Part shown: positions 36,990 to 44,750 of the stretch, in pieces
Layout of the letters: the number at the start of each line of letters is the position of its first letter
How positions within the stretch are numbered: the stretch's first letter is position 1
Source of the DNA: JALHST01 sp963798435
GTDB taxonomy: Bacteria; Bacteroidota; Bacteroidia; Flavobacteriales; Flavobacteriaceae
Direction: 5' to 3'
NCBI GenBank assembly: GCA_963798435.1
Contig: CAWCTF010000002.1
Location: 490,607-554,606 of the forward strand
Length of the DNA stretch: 64,000 nucleotides
Position numbers and translations under genes: made by a program
The notes under the pieces: model-generated
What the model was told of the DNA's origin: nothing
Database searches by the model: none
What the model saw: the letters and a program-made list of their open reading frames with translations, nothing else

Positions 36990-36997
36990 TATATTTG
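36990..36997 (+). promoter_or_regulatory. Predicted -7 element of glmM
   Basis: TATATTTG matches TAnnTTTG and ends 20 bases upstream of the glmM ATG (37018). No clear TTG at the -33 distance. Confidence 0.45.
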
Positions 36998-37017
36998 CAA
37001 AAACTTTTTAACAATAT

Positions 37018-38406
37018 ATGACACTTATAAAATCTATTTCGGGAATACGTGGAACCATCGGGGGTCGGCCAGGGGATAATCTAACGCCCATCGACGCCGT
37101 AAAATTTGCTGCTGCATATGGCATGTGGTTAAAGGAATATTCCCAAAAGAAGAACCTGAAGGTCGTCATTGGTCGGGATGCCCGCTTATCTGGTGAAATG
37201 ATCCAAAACCTGGTTGTTTCAACTTTGGTGGGCCTTGGCATCGAGGTGGTCGACTTAGATCTTTCGACCACGCCCACAGTAGAAATCGCTGTTCCTTTGG
37301 AGGGTGCCGATGGAGGCATCATTTTAACGGCCAGCCATAATCCCAAACAATGGAACGCCCTTAAATTGCTGAATGGGAAAGGTGAGTTTTTAGATGCCGC
37401 ACAAGGCGCCCTGATTTTAGAAATTGCCGAAAAAGAGGCTTTTGATTTTTCGGAGGTAGATGCCTTGGGTGCGGTTACAAGAAACGATGCCTATATCGAT
37501 ATCCATATTGATGAAGTACTAAATTTGGCACTCGTAGATGCAGAGACTATCAGAAATGCAAAATTCAAGGTAGTCGTAGACGGGGTGAATTCTACCGGGG
37601 GTATCGCCATACCCAAACTCTTGGATGCTTTGGGAGTAGAAGTGGTTAAATTATATTGTGAACCGACAGGGCATTTTCCACATAATCCGGAGCCATTAAA
37701 GGAGCATTTAGGGGATATCTGTCGCTTGGTCGTTCAGGAGAAAGCCGATTTCGGTATCGTAGTAGATCCTGATGTCGATCGTTTGGCCTTTATCAGTAAC
37801 GACGGCGAAATGTTCGGTGAGGAATACACCCTGGTAGCCTGTGCCGATTATGTGCTAGGGAAGACGAAAGGCAATACGGTCTCGAATTTATCGTCGTCAC
37901 GGGCCCTGCGCGATATTACCTTAAAACATGGCGGAACCTATGAAGCTGCAGCAGTAGGCGAGGTAAACGTGGTTACAAAGATGAAATTGAATAACGCCAT
38001 AATTGGCGGGGAAGGCAATGGCGGCATCATCTATCCTGAAAGCCACTATGGTCGGGATTCCTTGGTAGGTACAGCGCTATTTTTGATGTTAATGGCAGAA
38101 AAAGGGGGGACCGTAGCTGAACTTCGAGCGAGCTATCCAGCATATTTTATGGGGAAAAAGAAAATCGAATTGACGCCCGGCCTCGATGTCGATGCCATTT
38201 TAAAGGCGATGGCCCAAAAATATAAAAATGAGCAGATTTCGACGATCGATGGGGTGAAAATCGACTTTCCCGATAATTGGGTACACCTTCGTAAATCGAA
38301 TACCGAGCCGATAATACGCGTATATACCGAAGCGAAAAGTCAGGATGAAGCCGATACCTTGGGAAACAGGATCATTTCTGAAATTAAAACGATTTCTGAG
38401 AGTTAA
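37018..38406 (+). CDS. glmM: Phosphoglucosamine mutase (alpha-D-phosphohexomutase)
   Basis: 462-residue cytosolic enzyme converting glucosamine 6-phosphate to glucosamine 1-phosphate for UDP-GlcNAc, hence for peptidoglycan and LPS. The phosphoserine is Ser106 in TASHNP, the metal loop is DPDVDRLAF, the sugar-binding GEGNGGIIYP and the phosphate-binding RKSNTEPIIRVY are all present. Bacteroidetes members of this clade are annotated as glmM; a phosphomannomutase specificity cannot be excluded. The stop overlaps the convergent fatty acid hydroxylase stop by four bases. Confidence 0.93.
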   Translation: MTLIKSISGIRGTIGGRPGDNLTPIDAVKFAAAYGMWLKEYSQKKNLKVVIGRDARLSGEMIQNLVVSTLVGLGIEVVDLDLSTTPTVEIAVPLEGADGGIILTASHNPKQWNALKLLNGKGEFLDAAQGALILEIAEKEAFDFSEVDALGAVTRNDAYIDIHIDEVLNLALVDAETIRNAKFKVVVDGVNSTGGIAIPKLLDALGVEVVKLYCEPTGHFPHNPEPLKEHLGDICRLVVQEKADFGIVVDPDVDRLAFISNDGEMFGEEYTLVACADYVLGKTKGNTVSNLSSSRALRDITLKHGGTYEAAAVGEVNVVTKMKLNNAIIGGEGNGGIIYPESHYGRDSLVGTALFLMLMAEKGGTVAELRASYPAYFMGKKKIELTPGLDVDAILKAMAQKYKNEQISTIDGVKIDFPDNWVHLRKSNTEPIIRVYTEAKSQDEADTLGNRIISEIKTISES

Positions 38407-39401
38407 TTGATCGGCCGCGTTGTGCTTTTTATAAATTCTTCCCGTACGATTTTAGCAGTTTTGTTATTGCCCGTATGATGCCATCCTGGTGGCATAAACA
38501 GGTATTTTATTTTGTTAATGAATCCGGGTGCGGCTTTGATGTCTTTCGCCAGAGCGACTATTTCACCAAAATAGACATCCAGAAAATTACCCGAATCCAA
38601 ATCGCGTGTAATGCCATATTCGATCGGAATTTGGTGTTGTTCTGTTTGGTAGGTGCCAAAAACCCGATCCCATATAGCAAGTAGATTGCAAAAATTAGTA
38701 TCTATGTAGAGTGGGTTTTTAGCATGATGTACGCGATGGTGCGAAGGTGTTAGGATAATCCTGTTCAAAAATCCAAGCCGCCCATCTTTTAGCATGTTTT
38801 CACCTATATGGATAAAGGCGCCCCAGGTACCATCGATGAACATGATAAGGAAAAGAAGCTCAGGATGGACCCCCAATGCAATGCACACGGTTGTTCGTAT
38901 CACATCGGCATAGGGCGCTTCCAGAAAAAAGTGGGCATGGGAAACCGAGAGATTCATATTCTCAGGGATATGGTGGGTAGCATGCAAACACCAGAACAAA
39001 CGTACTTTGTGCGCCCAAAAATGATATAGGAAATGTCCGAACTCCCAAATAATGTAGCCATAGATGAACCAGTACCAAGTAAGACGAGTCTGAAAGGGTG
39101 CATATGGTTGTAAAAGCCCAATTATATAGGTTACCATGGCTATCGCAAGAAACCGTCCAATAATCCGGTTAAAAAGGTAGATCAGGAAATTAACTTTATA
39201 GACTTTCGCATGTGGTTTTTTATAAATCAGTCCCAAAATAAATTCAAGTATCAATAATAAGGGAATAATGGGATAGATTAGGGCAACAATGCCATCATAG
39301 GTCTTAAAGGCACTGTAATCCCCGGTTTTAAGAATATCCAAAGCCTGGGATATTCCCAAAAAGCCTATGATTTCATGGTAAAAATCTAGTAAGGTTTCCA
39401 T
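38403..39401 (-). CDS. Sterol desaturase/fatty acid hydroxylase family membrane protein
   Basis: 332-residue integral membrane di-iron enzyme. The histidine clusters are HFLYHFWAHK, CLHATHH and SHHRVHHAKN, the pattern HxxxH, HxxHH, HxxHH of the superfamily. Hydrophobic segments lie at residues ~40-60, 85-110 and 170-190. It probably hydroxylates or desaturates a membrane lipid chain. Bacteroidetes make hydroxylated ornithine lipids and sulfonolipids, so these are candidate substrates, without proof. It neighbours an LpxL-like acyltransferase on the same strand 75 bases upstream. Confidence 0.9.
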   Translation of the reverse strand: METLLDFYHEIIGFLGISQALDILKTGDYSAFKTYDGIVALIYPIIPLLLILEFILGLIYKKPHAKVYKVNFLIYLFNRIIGRFLAIAMVTYIIGLLQPYAPFQTRLTWYWFIYGYIIWEFGHFLYHFWAHKVRLFWCLHATHHIPENMNLSVSHAHFFLEAPYADVIRTTVCIALGVHPELLFLIMFIDGTWGAFIHIGENMLKDGRLGFLNRIILTPSHHRVHHAKNPLYIDTNFCNLLAIWDRVFGTYQTEQHQIPIEYGITRDLDSGNFLDVYFGEIVALAKDIKAAPGFINKIKYLFMPPGWHHTGNNKTAKIVREEFIKSTTRPIN

Positions 39402-39475
39402 CTGGTTTGTATACCGAATATACTACGGTTCCCAAAAATATAAAATTAGCGCGGTATACCCATAACTTGAACACG

Positions 39476-40363
39476 CTATCTGAAGGCGGTAGGCACTTTA
39501 TCACGGTGCTTCCATCGTTTATGGGTCCACAAATAATGCGCTGGTTTTTCCCGTATTTGCTGCTCGGTAAGTCTTAAAAACGTGTCTGTAATTTCGTGTT
39601 GCCTGGTAGATTTAGCAGATGTCGTAATTGGAATGAATTCTGCCTGATAGTACCCTCTTTTTACTTTAGATACTTTGATGAACACCACGGCCATGTCCAA
39701 TTTTCTGGCCATACTTTCGGCCCCATTGAAAATCGGTACTCTTACCCCCATGAAATCAGACCAATAGGTGGCCAAATGGGCTTGGGGAGATTGGTCGCTG
39801 ACCATCCCATAACAAGAGCGAATGTGTTGTTCTTGATTGCGCATTACTGTTTTTACAGTTTGTTGTTGCGTAATCAGGGTGGTATTCCATCGTGTTCTTA
39901 CCTTTTTAATAAAGGCATCGAAAAAGGCATTGCCAATTTTCTGGTACACGGCATATCCTTTTGCATCCACATAATTATTAATACTAACATTCCATTCCCA
40001 ATTCGCGTAATGGGAGCAGACCAAGAAGACACTTTTATCCTTTAGGATATCCCTCAGTACCTCAATATTGACAATGTGATAGCGTTTTTTTACAGCTTCC
40101 TTAGTGAGGTTCATACTTTTGACCGTTTCCAAAAACATATCGCACATATGTTTATAAAAGTCGTATTGGATCTGTACGATTTCTTCGTGGGTCTTCTCTG
40201 GAAACACCAGCCGAAGATTTTCGTAAACTACCTTTTTACGATAGCCTATGAGACGATAGAGTACAAAGAAGACTAGGTCTGAAAAGGCATAGAAAAGACG
40301 GTATGGAAGGATGGATATAAGCCAAAGAAACGGGTAGACTACGATAAAAACAAGTAACTGCAT
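39476..40363 (-). CDS. LpxL/HtrB-like lysophospholipid acyltransferase
   Basis: 295 residues from ATG 40363 (MQLLVFIVVYPF); the TTG further upstream lies in the promoter palindrome. An N-terminal hydrophobic segment is followed by the acyltransferase box HYANWE (HX4E) near residue 128 and GMVSDQSPQ later on. The family adds secondary acyl chains to lipid A, or acylates other lysolipids, on the inner face of the cytoplasmic membrane. The gene is driven from a divergent promoter shared with the rhomboid gene. Confidence 0.9.
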   Translation of the reverse strand: MQLLVFIVVYPFLWLISILPYRLFYAFSDLVFFVLYRLIGYRKKVVYENLRLVFPEKTHEEIVQIQYDFYKHMCDMFLETVKSMNLTKEAVKKRYHIVNIEVLRDILKDKSVFLVCSHYANWEWNVSINNYVDAKGYAVYQKIGNAFFDAFIKKVRTRWNTTLITQQQTVKTVMRNQEQHIRSCYGMVSDQSPQAHLATYWSDFMGVRVPIFNGAESMARKLDMAVVFIKVSKVKRGYYQAEFIPITTSAKSTRQHEITDTFLRLTEQQIREKPAHYLWTHKRWKHRDKVPTAFR

Positions 40364-40381
40364 GCATTGGCTTATAGATCG

Positions 40382-40399
40382 CAAATATAGCTATATTTG
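40382..40399. promoter_or_regulatory. Palindromic divergent promoter core (two abutting -7 boxes)
   Basis: CAAATATAGCTATATTTG is a perfect 18-bp palindrome. Its right half TATATTTG (40392-40399) is a consensus -7 element for the rhomboid gene (ATG at 40422). Its left half reads TATATTTG on the minus strand (40389-40382) for the acyltransferase gene (ATG at 40363). The two boxes are separated by only 2 bases, so two RNA polymerases could not occupy both at once. Confidence 0.65.
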
Positions 40400-40421
40400 A
40401 ACCGAATAATAAACCATTGCC

Positions 40422-41072
40422 ATGCACAACCTTCATTTCGTCACCATCGCCATCATACTTGCCAATGTTTTGGTTTCGCTAAAAGGATTTAATGACCTGA
40501 CCTTTTTTGAACGCTACAAATTTGCAATTGGGGCAATAAAAGCTGGCCAAAAAGACCGAATGGTGACTTCGGGTTTTCTGCATGTCGATCTTTCCCATCT
40601 GCTTTTCAATATGATTACCTTATACTTTTTTGCAAATGTGGTCATTAGTTGGTTCGGACCTTCAAAATTTTTGATCATTTATTTCATAAGCCTTGTAGCT
40701 GGAAGTCTTTTGGCACTTTTTTTTCACAATGACGAACCGCAGTATAGCGCCGTAGGTGCAAGTGGCGCGGTCACGGGTATCTTATATTCTGCGATTCTAT
40801 TGCAACCGGGCATGGACCTCTATCTTATGTTCATTCCGATACCCATCCCCGCATATATCCTTGGCATTGGTTATTTATTATATTCTATCTATGGAATGCG
40901 AACCAGATTGGGCAATATAGGGCATACAGCCCATTTTGGGGGTGCCATTGGCGGCTTTGCCATTACCTTGATGTTAAAGCCCGAACTTCTCGTTACAGAT
41001 ACGTTGATGGTGGCCTTGCTCACCGTGCCGATTATTCTCCTATTTGTCATGTCGAAAATGGGCAAAATTTAA
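40422..41072 (+). CDS. Rhomboid family intramembrane serine protease
   Basis: 216 residues with six predicted transmembrane helices. The catalytic dyad is Ser114 in GASGAVTG and His171 in HTAHFGGAIGG. A conserved loop with HVDLSHLLFNM precedes them. Cleaves membrane-spanning segments of unknown clients. Divergent from the acyltransferase gene through the palindromic promoter. Confidence 0.95.
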   Translation: MHNLHFVTIAIILANVLVSLKGFNDLTFFERYKFAIGAIKAGQKDRMVTSGFLHVDLSHLLFNMITLYFFANVVISWFGPSKFLIIYFISLVAGSLLALFFHNDEPQYSAVGASGAVTGILYSAILLQPGMDLYLMFIPIPIPAYILGIGYLLYSIYGMRTRLGNIGHTAHFGGAIGGFAITLMLKPELLVTDTLMVALLTVPIILLFVMSKMGKI

Positions 41073-41212
41073 GGATAAACCCAATGAGGGCGGTTTGTAG
41101 GAAATTTCAACGGGCATGCATAATTAAGTCATTTTTTTCATTCCTAGGTATACTTTTTGAATTGCTTGGTCGTTAAAGTAGTCCCAAACAACTATAAATT
41201 ATATACCTACTT

Positions 41213-42850
41213 ATGAGAAGGACCTTACTTTCTGCCCTTATTGCAAGCGCATTTGTATCCTGTAGCGATCAAACTACTGTATATAGCGACCCTCAAAACG
41301 ATATTATGCTTGAGGAAAATCAAGCAACTTTAGAAAAAAGTATTGTTTATGACTACTCAGGCGTTCTAGACATAACCGAAGACAGTCAGATTACCCGTAA
41401 AACTGGGGGTTCGGCGAAACTCGATATTGCGGGGGATTACCCACTTACCTTGGTTGCCCAAGTAAATCCACCTTCCTATGATGGTGCCAAGAACTTGACG
41501 GCATCGCATGTCGATGTAGATGGCGATTATGCATATGTTTCATACAATACAGTTGAAGACGGATATGCCGGTGGAATCGATATCATTGATGTCAGTAACC
41601 CCAACAAACCCAGAATAACATCTCGGCTTTATTACATCAATGCCGACATCAACTCATTGAAATATGAAAACGGCTATGTGTATGCCGTAGGCGGAGTAGA
41701 TTCTGAAAAATCGGTAACGGCAACCGCCAATTCCTTTATCGCAAGAATACTTGTTTCGAATGGAAGATTTGATACGAATGCTGGAATTACCTACGGTTTT
41801 CAATTAGGATTTAATGCTACCGATGTGGCAACGACCCCTAGTAAAGTGCTGGTGACAAGCGGTGTCGACGGATTATTAACCGTCTATGACAAGGGTACCA
41901 TAGTGGCACAAAGCGAGGCGCCCTATAGGGATTTGCGTTCGGTGGCCTATAATAATAATACGATTGCGATACTCGATGCGAGCAAAGGGGTTTCCCTGCT
42001 CGACCTAAATTTGAAGTCGATTCTAGAAATTCCGATAAACTCTGATTTTGGGGCAAATTCAAAGCGAAGCTTGGATTTTTACGGAGATAAGATCATCGTA
42101 CCCGAGGGTCCTAAAGGGGCCGGCATTTATAGCGCAACAACAGGAAGCTTGTTAGAGTACGTACCAATCATGTCGAACCCGAACGGGGTAGCGGCCGGTG
42201 ATATTGTTACCAATGCCGTTGCCATCAATGATAAGGTTATGTTGATGGCCAATGGGGGCGGTGGACTTTGTTTGACCGAAGACAAAGGCGACAATACGAG
42301 CCTGGTAGGAATCATTGAACTAGAGGGTTCTATAAATTACGTGGAGTCAAAGGATGATTATATATTTGCCGCTTCTGGCAAAAAAGGGTTGCAGATTATT
42401 AAGCTTAACAGACCAAATCAAAGTTTGGTTGAACGGTGTGCATCGCTCGAGGAGTACAAGGGCAGTGCGAATTTGGAAGTGGCCAACGGCGCGAATGAGG
42501 CCTATAATGGAAGTAAACGATTTAATACGATCACTGTAGATGGGTCATTGCTTTTATGTGGATCATGGACGGTGAGCAATGCGGTTGATATCAATACCAA
42601 TGCGTTATTCGAAATGAACGGGACGTTCGTAGTGGGTAGAAATAGTAAACGAAAAAATGTGACCGTTGGTGCTAACGCCACCTTTAGGGTAGAAGGTAAC
42701 TTGACCATTTATGGAGACTTAGTACTTGAAGATGGTGCCACGCTCGAATTTTTGGGCAATGGCTCGGTAGTGAATGTTTTTGGATCGGTCAAAAAGTCGG
42801 GAACGGTGGAAGTCAAAGGAACATTTCTTGATTTTCAGAACAAATTTTAA
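41213..42850 (+). CDS. LVIVD-repeat lipoprotein with C-terminal beta-solenoid
   Basis: 545 residues. Lipobox ASAFVSC gives Cys17. Residues ~85-405 are LVIVD-type beta-propeller repeats (GGIDIIDVSNPNKPRI, ISLLDL-like strands, GLQIIKLNRP). Residues ~440-545 change character to short regular strands with regular Gly/Val spacing (TVDGSLLLCGSWTV, ATFRVEGNLTIYGDLVLEDG, NGSVVNVFGSVKKSG), as in a bactofilin-like or right-handed beta-solenoid. It is probably a surface-exposed lipoprotein of unknown role. The gene ends at a strong bidirectional terminator. Confidence 0.85.
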   Translation: MRRTLLSALIASAFVSCSDQTTVYSDPQNDIMLEENQATLEKSIVYDYSGVLDITEDSQITRKTGGSAKLDIAGDYPLTLVAQVNPPSYDGAKNLTASHVDVDGDYAYVSYNTVEDGYAGGIDIIDVSNPNKPRITSRLYYINADINSLKYENGYVYAVGGVDSEKSVTATANSFIARILVSNGRFDTNAGITYGFQLGFNATDVATTPSKVLVTSGVDGLLTVYDKGTIVAQSEAPYRDLRSVAYNNNTIAILDASKGVSLLDLNLKSILEIPINSDFGANSKRSLDFYGDKIIVPEGPKGAGIYSATTGSLLEYVPIMSNPNGVAAGDIVTNAVAINDKVMLMANGGGGLCLTEDKGDNTSLVGIIELEGSINYVESKDDYIFAASGKKGLQIIKLNRPNQSLVERCASLEEYKGSANLEVANGANEAYNGSKRFNTITVDGSLLLCGSWTVSNAVDINTNALFEMNGTFVVGRNSKRKNVTVGANATFRVEGNLTIYGDLVLEDGATLEFLGNGSVVNVFGSVKKSGTVEVKGTFLDFQNKF

Positions 42851-42874
42851 AGGCACCGGTTTTAAATAGGATAC

Positions 42875-42909
42875 AAAAAGCCCCAAAGGTATTTCCTTTG
42901 GGGCTTTTT
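42875..42909. terminator. Bidirectional rho-independent terminator
   Basis: A perfect 15-bp stem (42875-42889 with 42895-42909) with a 5-base loop. The GC-rich core GCCCCAAAGG is flanked by A5 on one side and T5 on the other, so it works for both converging genes: the LVIVD lipoprotein (+) and the TlpA-like protein (-). Confidence 0.95.
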
Positions 42910-42930
42910 ACTTTCGTTTATTTTTGGCAG

Positions 42931-44064
42931 CTACTTCAGCATTTCGGCAACCTTCTCCTCCAATTGAGCCCCCCGAAGGTTTTTGGCTACGATGATGCCG
43001 TCTGCATCTAGAAGAAAAGCGGCCGGAATGGCCTCTACGCCATATATTCTGGCAATTGGGTCATCAAAATAGGCCACATGGGATACTTGGTTCCATACCA
43101 GACCATCGTCGGCTATTGCCTTTTTCCAATCATCGGCATTTCGGTCTAACGAAACACCAATAATGTTAAATCCTTTATCATGATATTTTTTATAAGCATT
43201 GACTACATTCGGGTTTTCTGCCCGGCATGGCTTGCACCAAGCCGCCCAAAAGTCGACCAGTGTCACTTTCCCCATGACATCCTTTAAGGCCAACTGCTCT
43301 CCAGTTGGGGTAGGCGCACTGAAATTTGGGGCCTTTGAACCAATGGAGGTGTTTTTTTCTGAATCCTCACGGGTTGTTGCGGCATTTATTTGTTCGACCA
43401 GGTGTGCAGCCGCGGTAGATTCCTTGATTTCCGGGGTAAGTGCGTCATATAATGTCTGTACTTCGTCGGCTGTGAGCGATCGCGATACGAGGGCCCGATC
43501 AATAAGTAGTACCGATATCAGGGCATCCGGATTTTTCTTGATAAAATCAAGATCTAGGTTTTTATATTCTTCTTGCAATTCCTTCATTTCATCGGTCAAG
43601 GAGGTCACTGCTGCCTCATTCTGTGTCAAGGTCGCCTGTTGAAGATCTTCCTGAATTGAAATCCCCCTAAGGTTGATTTCTTGCGACTTTTCCAAATAAC
43701 TGGCAAACTTATCATTTTGGGGAGCTCCCTTTAATTTGGCCATGCCCAAACTGTCTTTTTCCGCCTTGATTTCAATATCCCCGTTTTCTAGGATGATTGC
43801 GGCATAACCAGGTAATTTATCAATAAAGATATACCGCATTTCAGGTGATTTGACCGCCTTCCCGGTAAATAGGAATTTACCATTCTCCAAAGTGGTCGTA
43901 TCCACATCGACCGGCATATTGTTTTCACCTACTTTTCTTAGAAAGACCTTTGTCCCATTCTCGATTTCACCACCTATTTCACCATTAATGGCATAGCCTC
44001 CCGAATTTTGGCCACATGCCAATATGACTATGATAATACCAAGGGACAAAACAATTTTTTTCAT
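42931..44064 (-). CDS. TlpA-like thiol-disulfide lipoprotein with DUF4369-type N-terminal domain
   Basis: 377 residues from ATG 44064 (MKKIVLSLGI). The longer open frame runs back over the upstream gene and a terminator and is not real. Lipobox ILAC at residues ~13-16. An N-terminal beta-rich domain (GEIGGEIENGTKVFLRKV) and a helical linker are followed by a thioredoxin fold with active site WCKPC in FWAAWCKPCRAENPN and cis-Pro region GVEAIPAAFLLD. It acts in periplasmic disulfide reduction or cytochrome c maturation-type roles. Client unknown. Confidence 0.92.
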   Translation of the reverse strand: MKKIVLSLGIIIVILACGQNSGGYAINGEIGGEIENGTKVFLRKVGENNMPVDVDTTTLENGKFLFTGKAVKSPEMRYIFIDKLPGYAAIILENGDIEIKAEKDSLGMAKLKGAPQNDKFASYLEKSQEINLRGISIQEDLQQATLTQNEAAVTSLTDEMKELQEEYKNLDLDFIKKNPDALISVLLIDRALVSRSLTADEVQTLYDALTPEIKESTAAAHLVEQINAATTREDSEKNTSIGSKAPNFSAPTPTGEQLALKDVMGKVTLVDFWAAWCKPCRAENPNVVNAYKKYHDKGFNIIGVSLDRNADDWKKAIADDGLVWNQVSHVAYFDDPIARIYGVEAIPAAFLLDADGIIVAKNLRGAQLEEKVAEMLK

Positions 44065-44083
44065 ACTTCTATTTTTAGATTTG

Positions 44084-44091
44084 CAAATGTA
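44084..44091 (-). promoter_or_regulatory. Predicted -7 element of the TlpA-like gene
   Basis: TACATTTG on the minus strand, ending 19 bases before the ATG at 44064, and located between that start and the terminator of the upstream gene. Confidence 0.45.
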
Positions 44092-44110
44092 GGTATATAA
44101 TGGGATAAAA

Positions 44111-44145
44111 AAAAAGCCCTTGAAATCACTTTTCAAGGGCTTTTT
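44111..44145 (-). terminator. Rho-independent terminator after the small beta-barrel gene
   Basis: Perfect 15-bp stem (44111-44125 with 44131-44145, core GCCCTTGAAA) with a 5-base loop and A/T tracts on both flanks. It lies 17 bases past the stop of the barrel gene at 44162 and upstream of the TlpA-like gene, so it isolates the two minus-strand units. Confidence 0.95.
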
Positions 44146-44161
44146 GTTGCGAATTGTATCG

Positions 44162-44656
44162 TCAAAACTGATATCGAATGCCCAGGGCGATGTCAAAATC
44201 GAAATTGTTCGAAAAACCATCGTATCCCACCAACCCAATTTCAGGTCTAAAATCAAGCGAAAGCAATAAGGGAATATCAAAATTATATTCAATCCCGATA
44301 TCGCCTGCAGCAAAAACGAATAAGCCACCGTCTGGAGTGTTGTTTGGAAGTCGGGCGAAGTCTACACTGCCCAATCCACCACCTACACCGTAGTACCAAT
44401 TAAAATCACCTTCGATCGAATGGATCCATTGATAAATCCCTGCTAATTTAAAGGCATCGTAATTTCGGCTATCGCGCCAACCCAGGTCGACCTCCAAACG
44501 ATTATATCGAAAGAGGGATTTCTGATAGGATATTTCAGCGCCAAAACCATCGCTATCCCCAAGCCGTAAACCCAGGGCATGATTTGCAATTTCTTGAGCT
44601 CCAACCGATAGGGTGGCAAAAAAGGTGAATAATGTAATAAGTTTTACGATTTTCAT
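44162..44656 (-). CDS. Small outer-membrane beta-barrel protein
   Basis: 164 residues with a signal peptide cut after about residue 20 (LSVGAQE). The mature part is made of alternating hydrophobic strands with turns (GFGAEISYQKSLF, NWYYGVGGGLGSVDFA) and ends ALGIRYQF, with the terminal Phe typical of barrels recognised by BamA. It resembles OmpW/OmpA-like 8-stranded porins in general form only. Role unknown. Confidence 0.85.
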   Translation of the reverse strand: MKIVKLITLFTFFATLSVGAQEIANHALGLRLGDSDGFGAEISYQKSLFRYNRLEVDLGWRDSRNYDAFKLAGIYQWIHSIEGDFNWYYGVGGGLGSVDFARLPNNTPDGGLFVFAAGDIGIEYNFDIPLLLSLDFRPEIGLVGYDGFSNNFDFDIALGIRYQF

Positions 44657-44750
44657 ACATTTTAGTGTTTAGATACGAATTTAAAAATGGGCTGTTCTTT
44701 TCATTGCCCAACCAATAAAAACTTAAATTAGCGCCCAAAATTGTCCACAA

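Noticed and set aside
42931..44328. Longer start for the TlpA-like protein (about 88 extra residues)
   Set aside because: The extension crosses a clear terminator and the neighbouring gene, while a lipoprotein signal begins exactly at ATG 44064.
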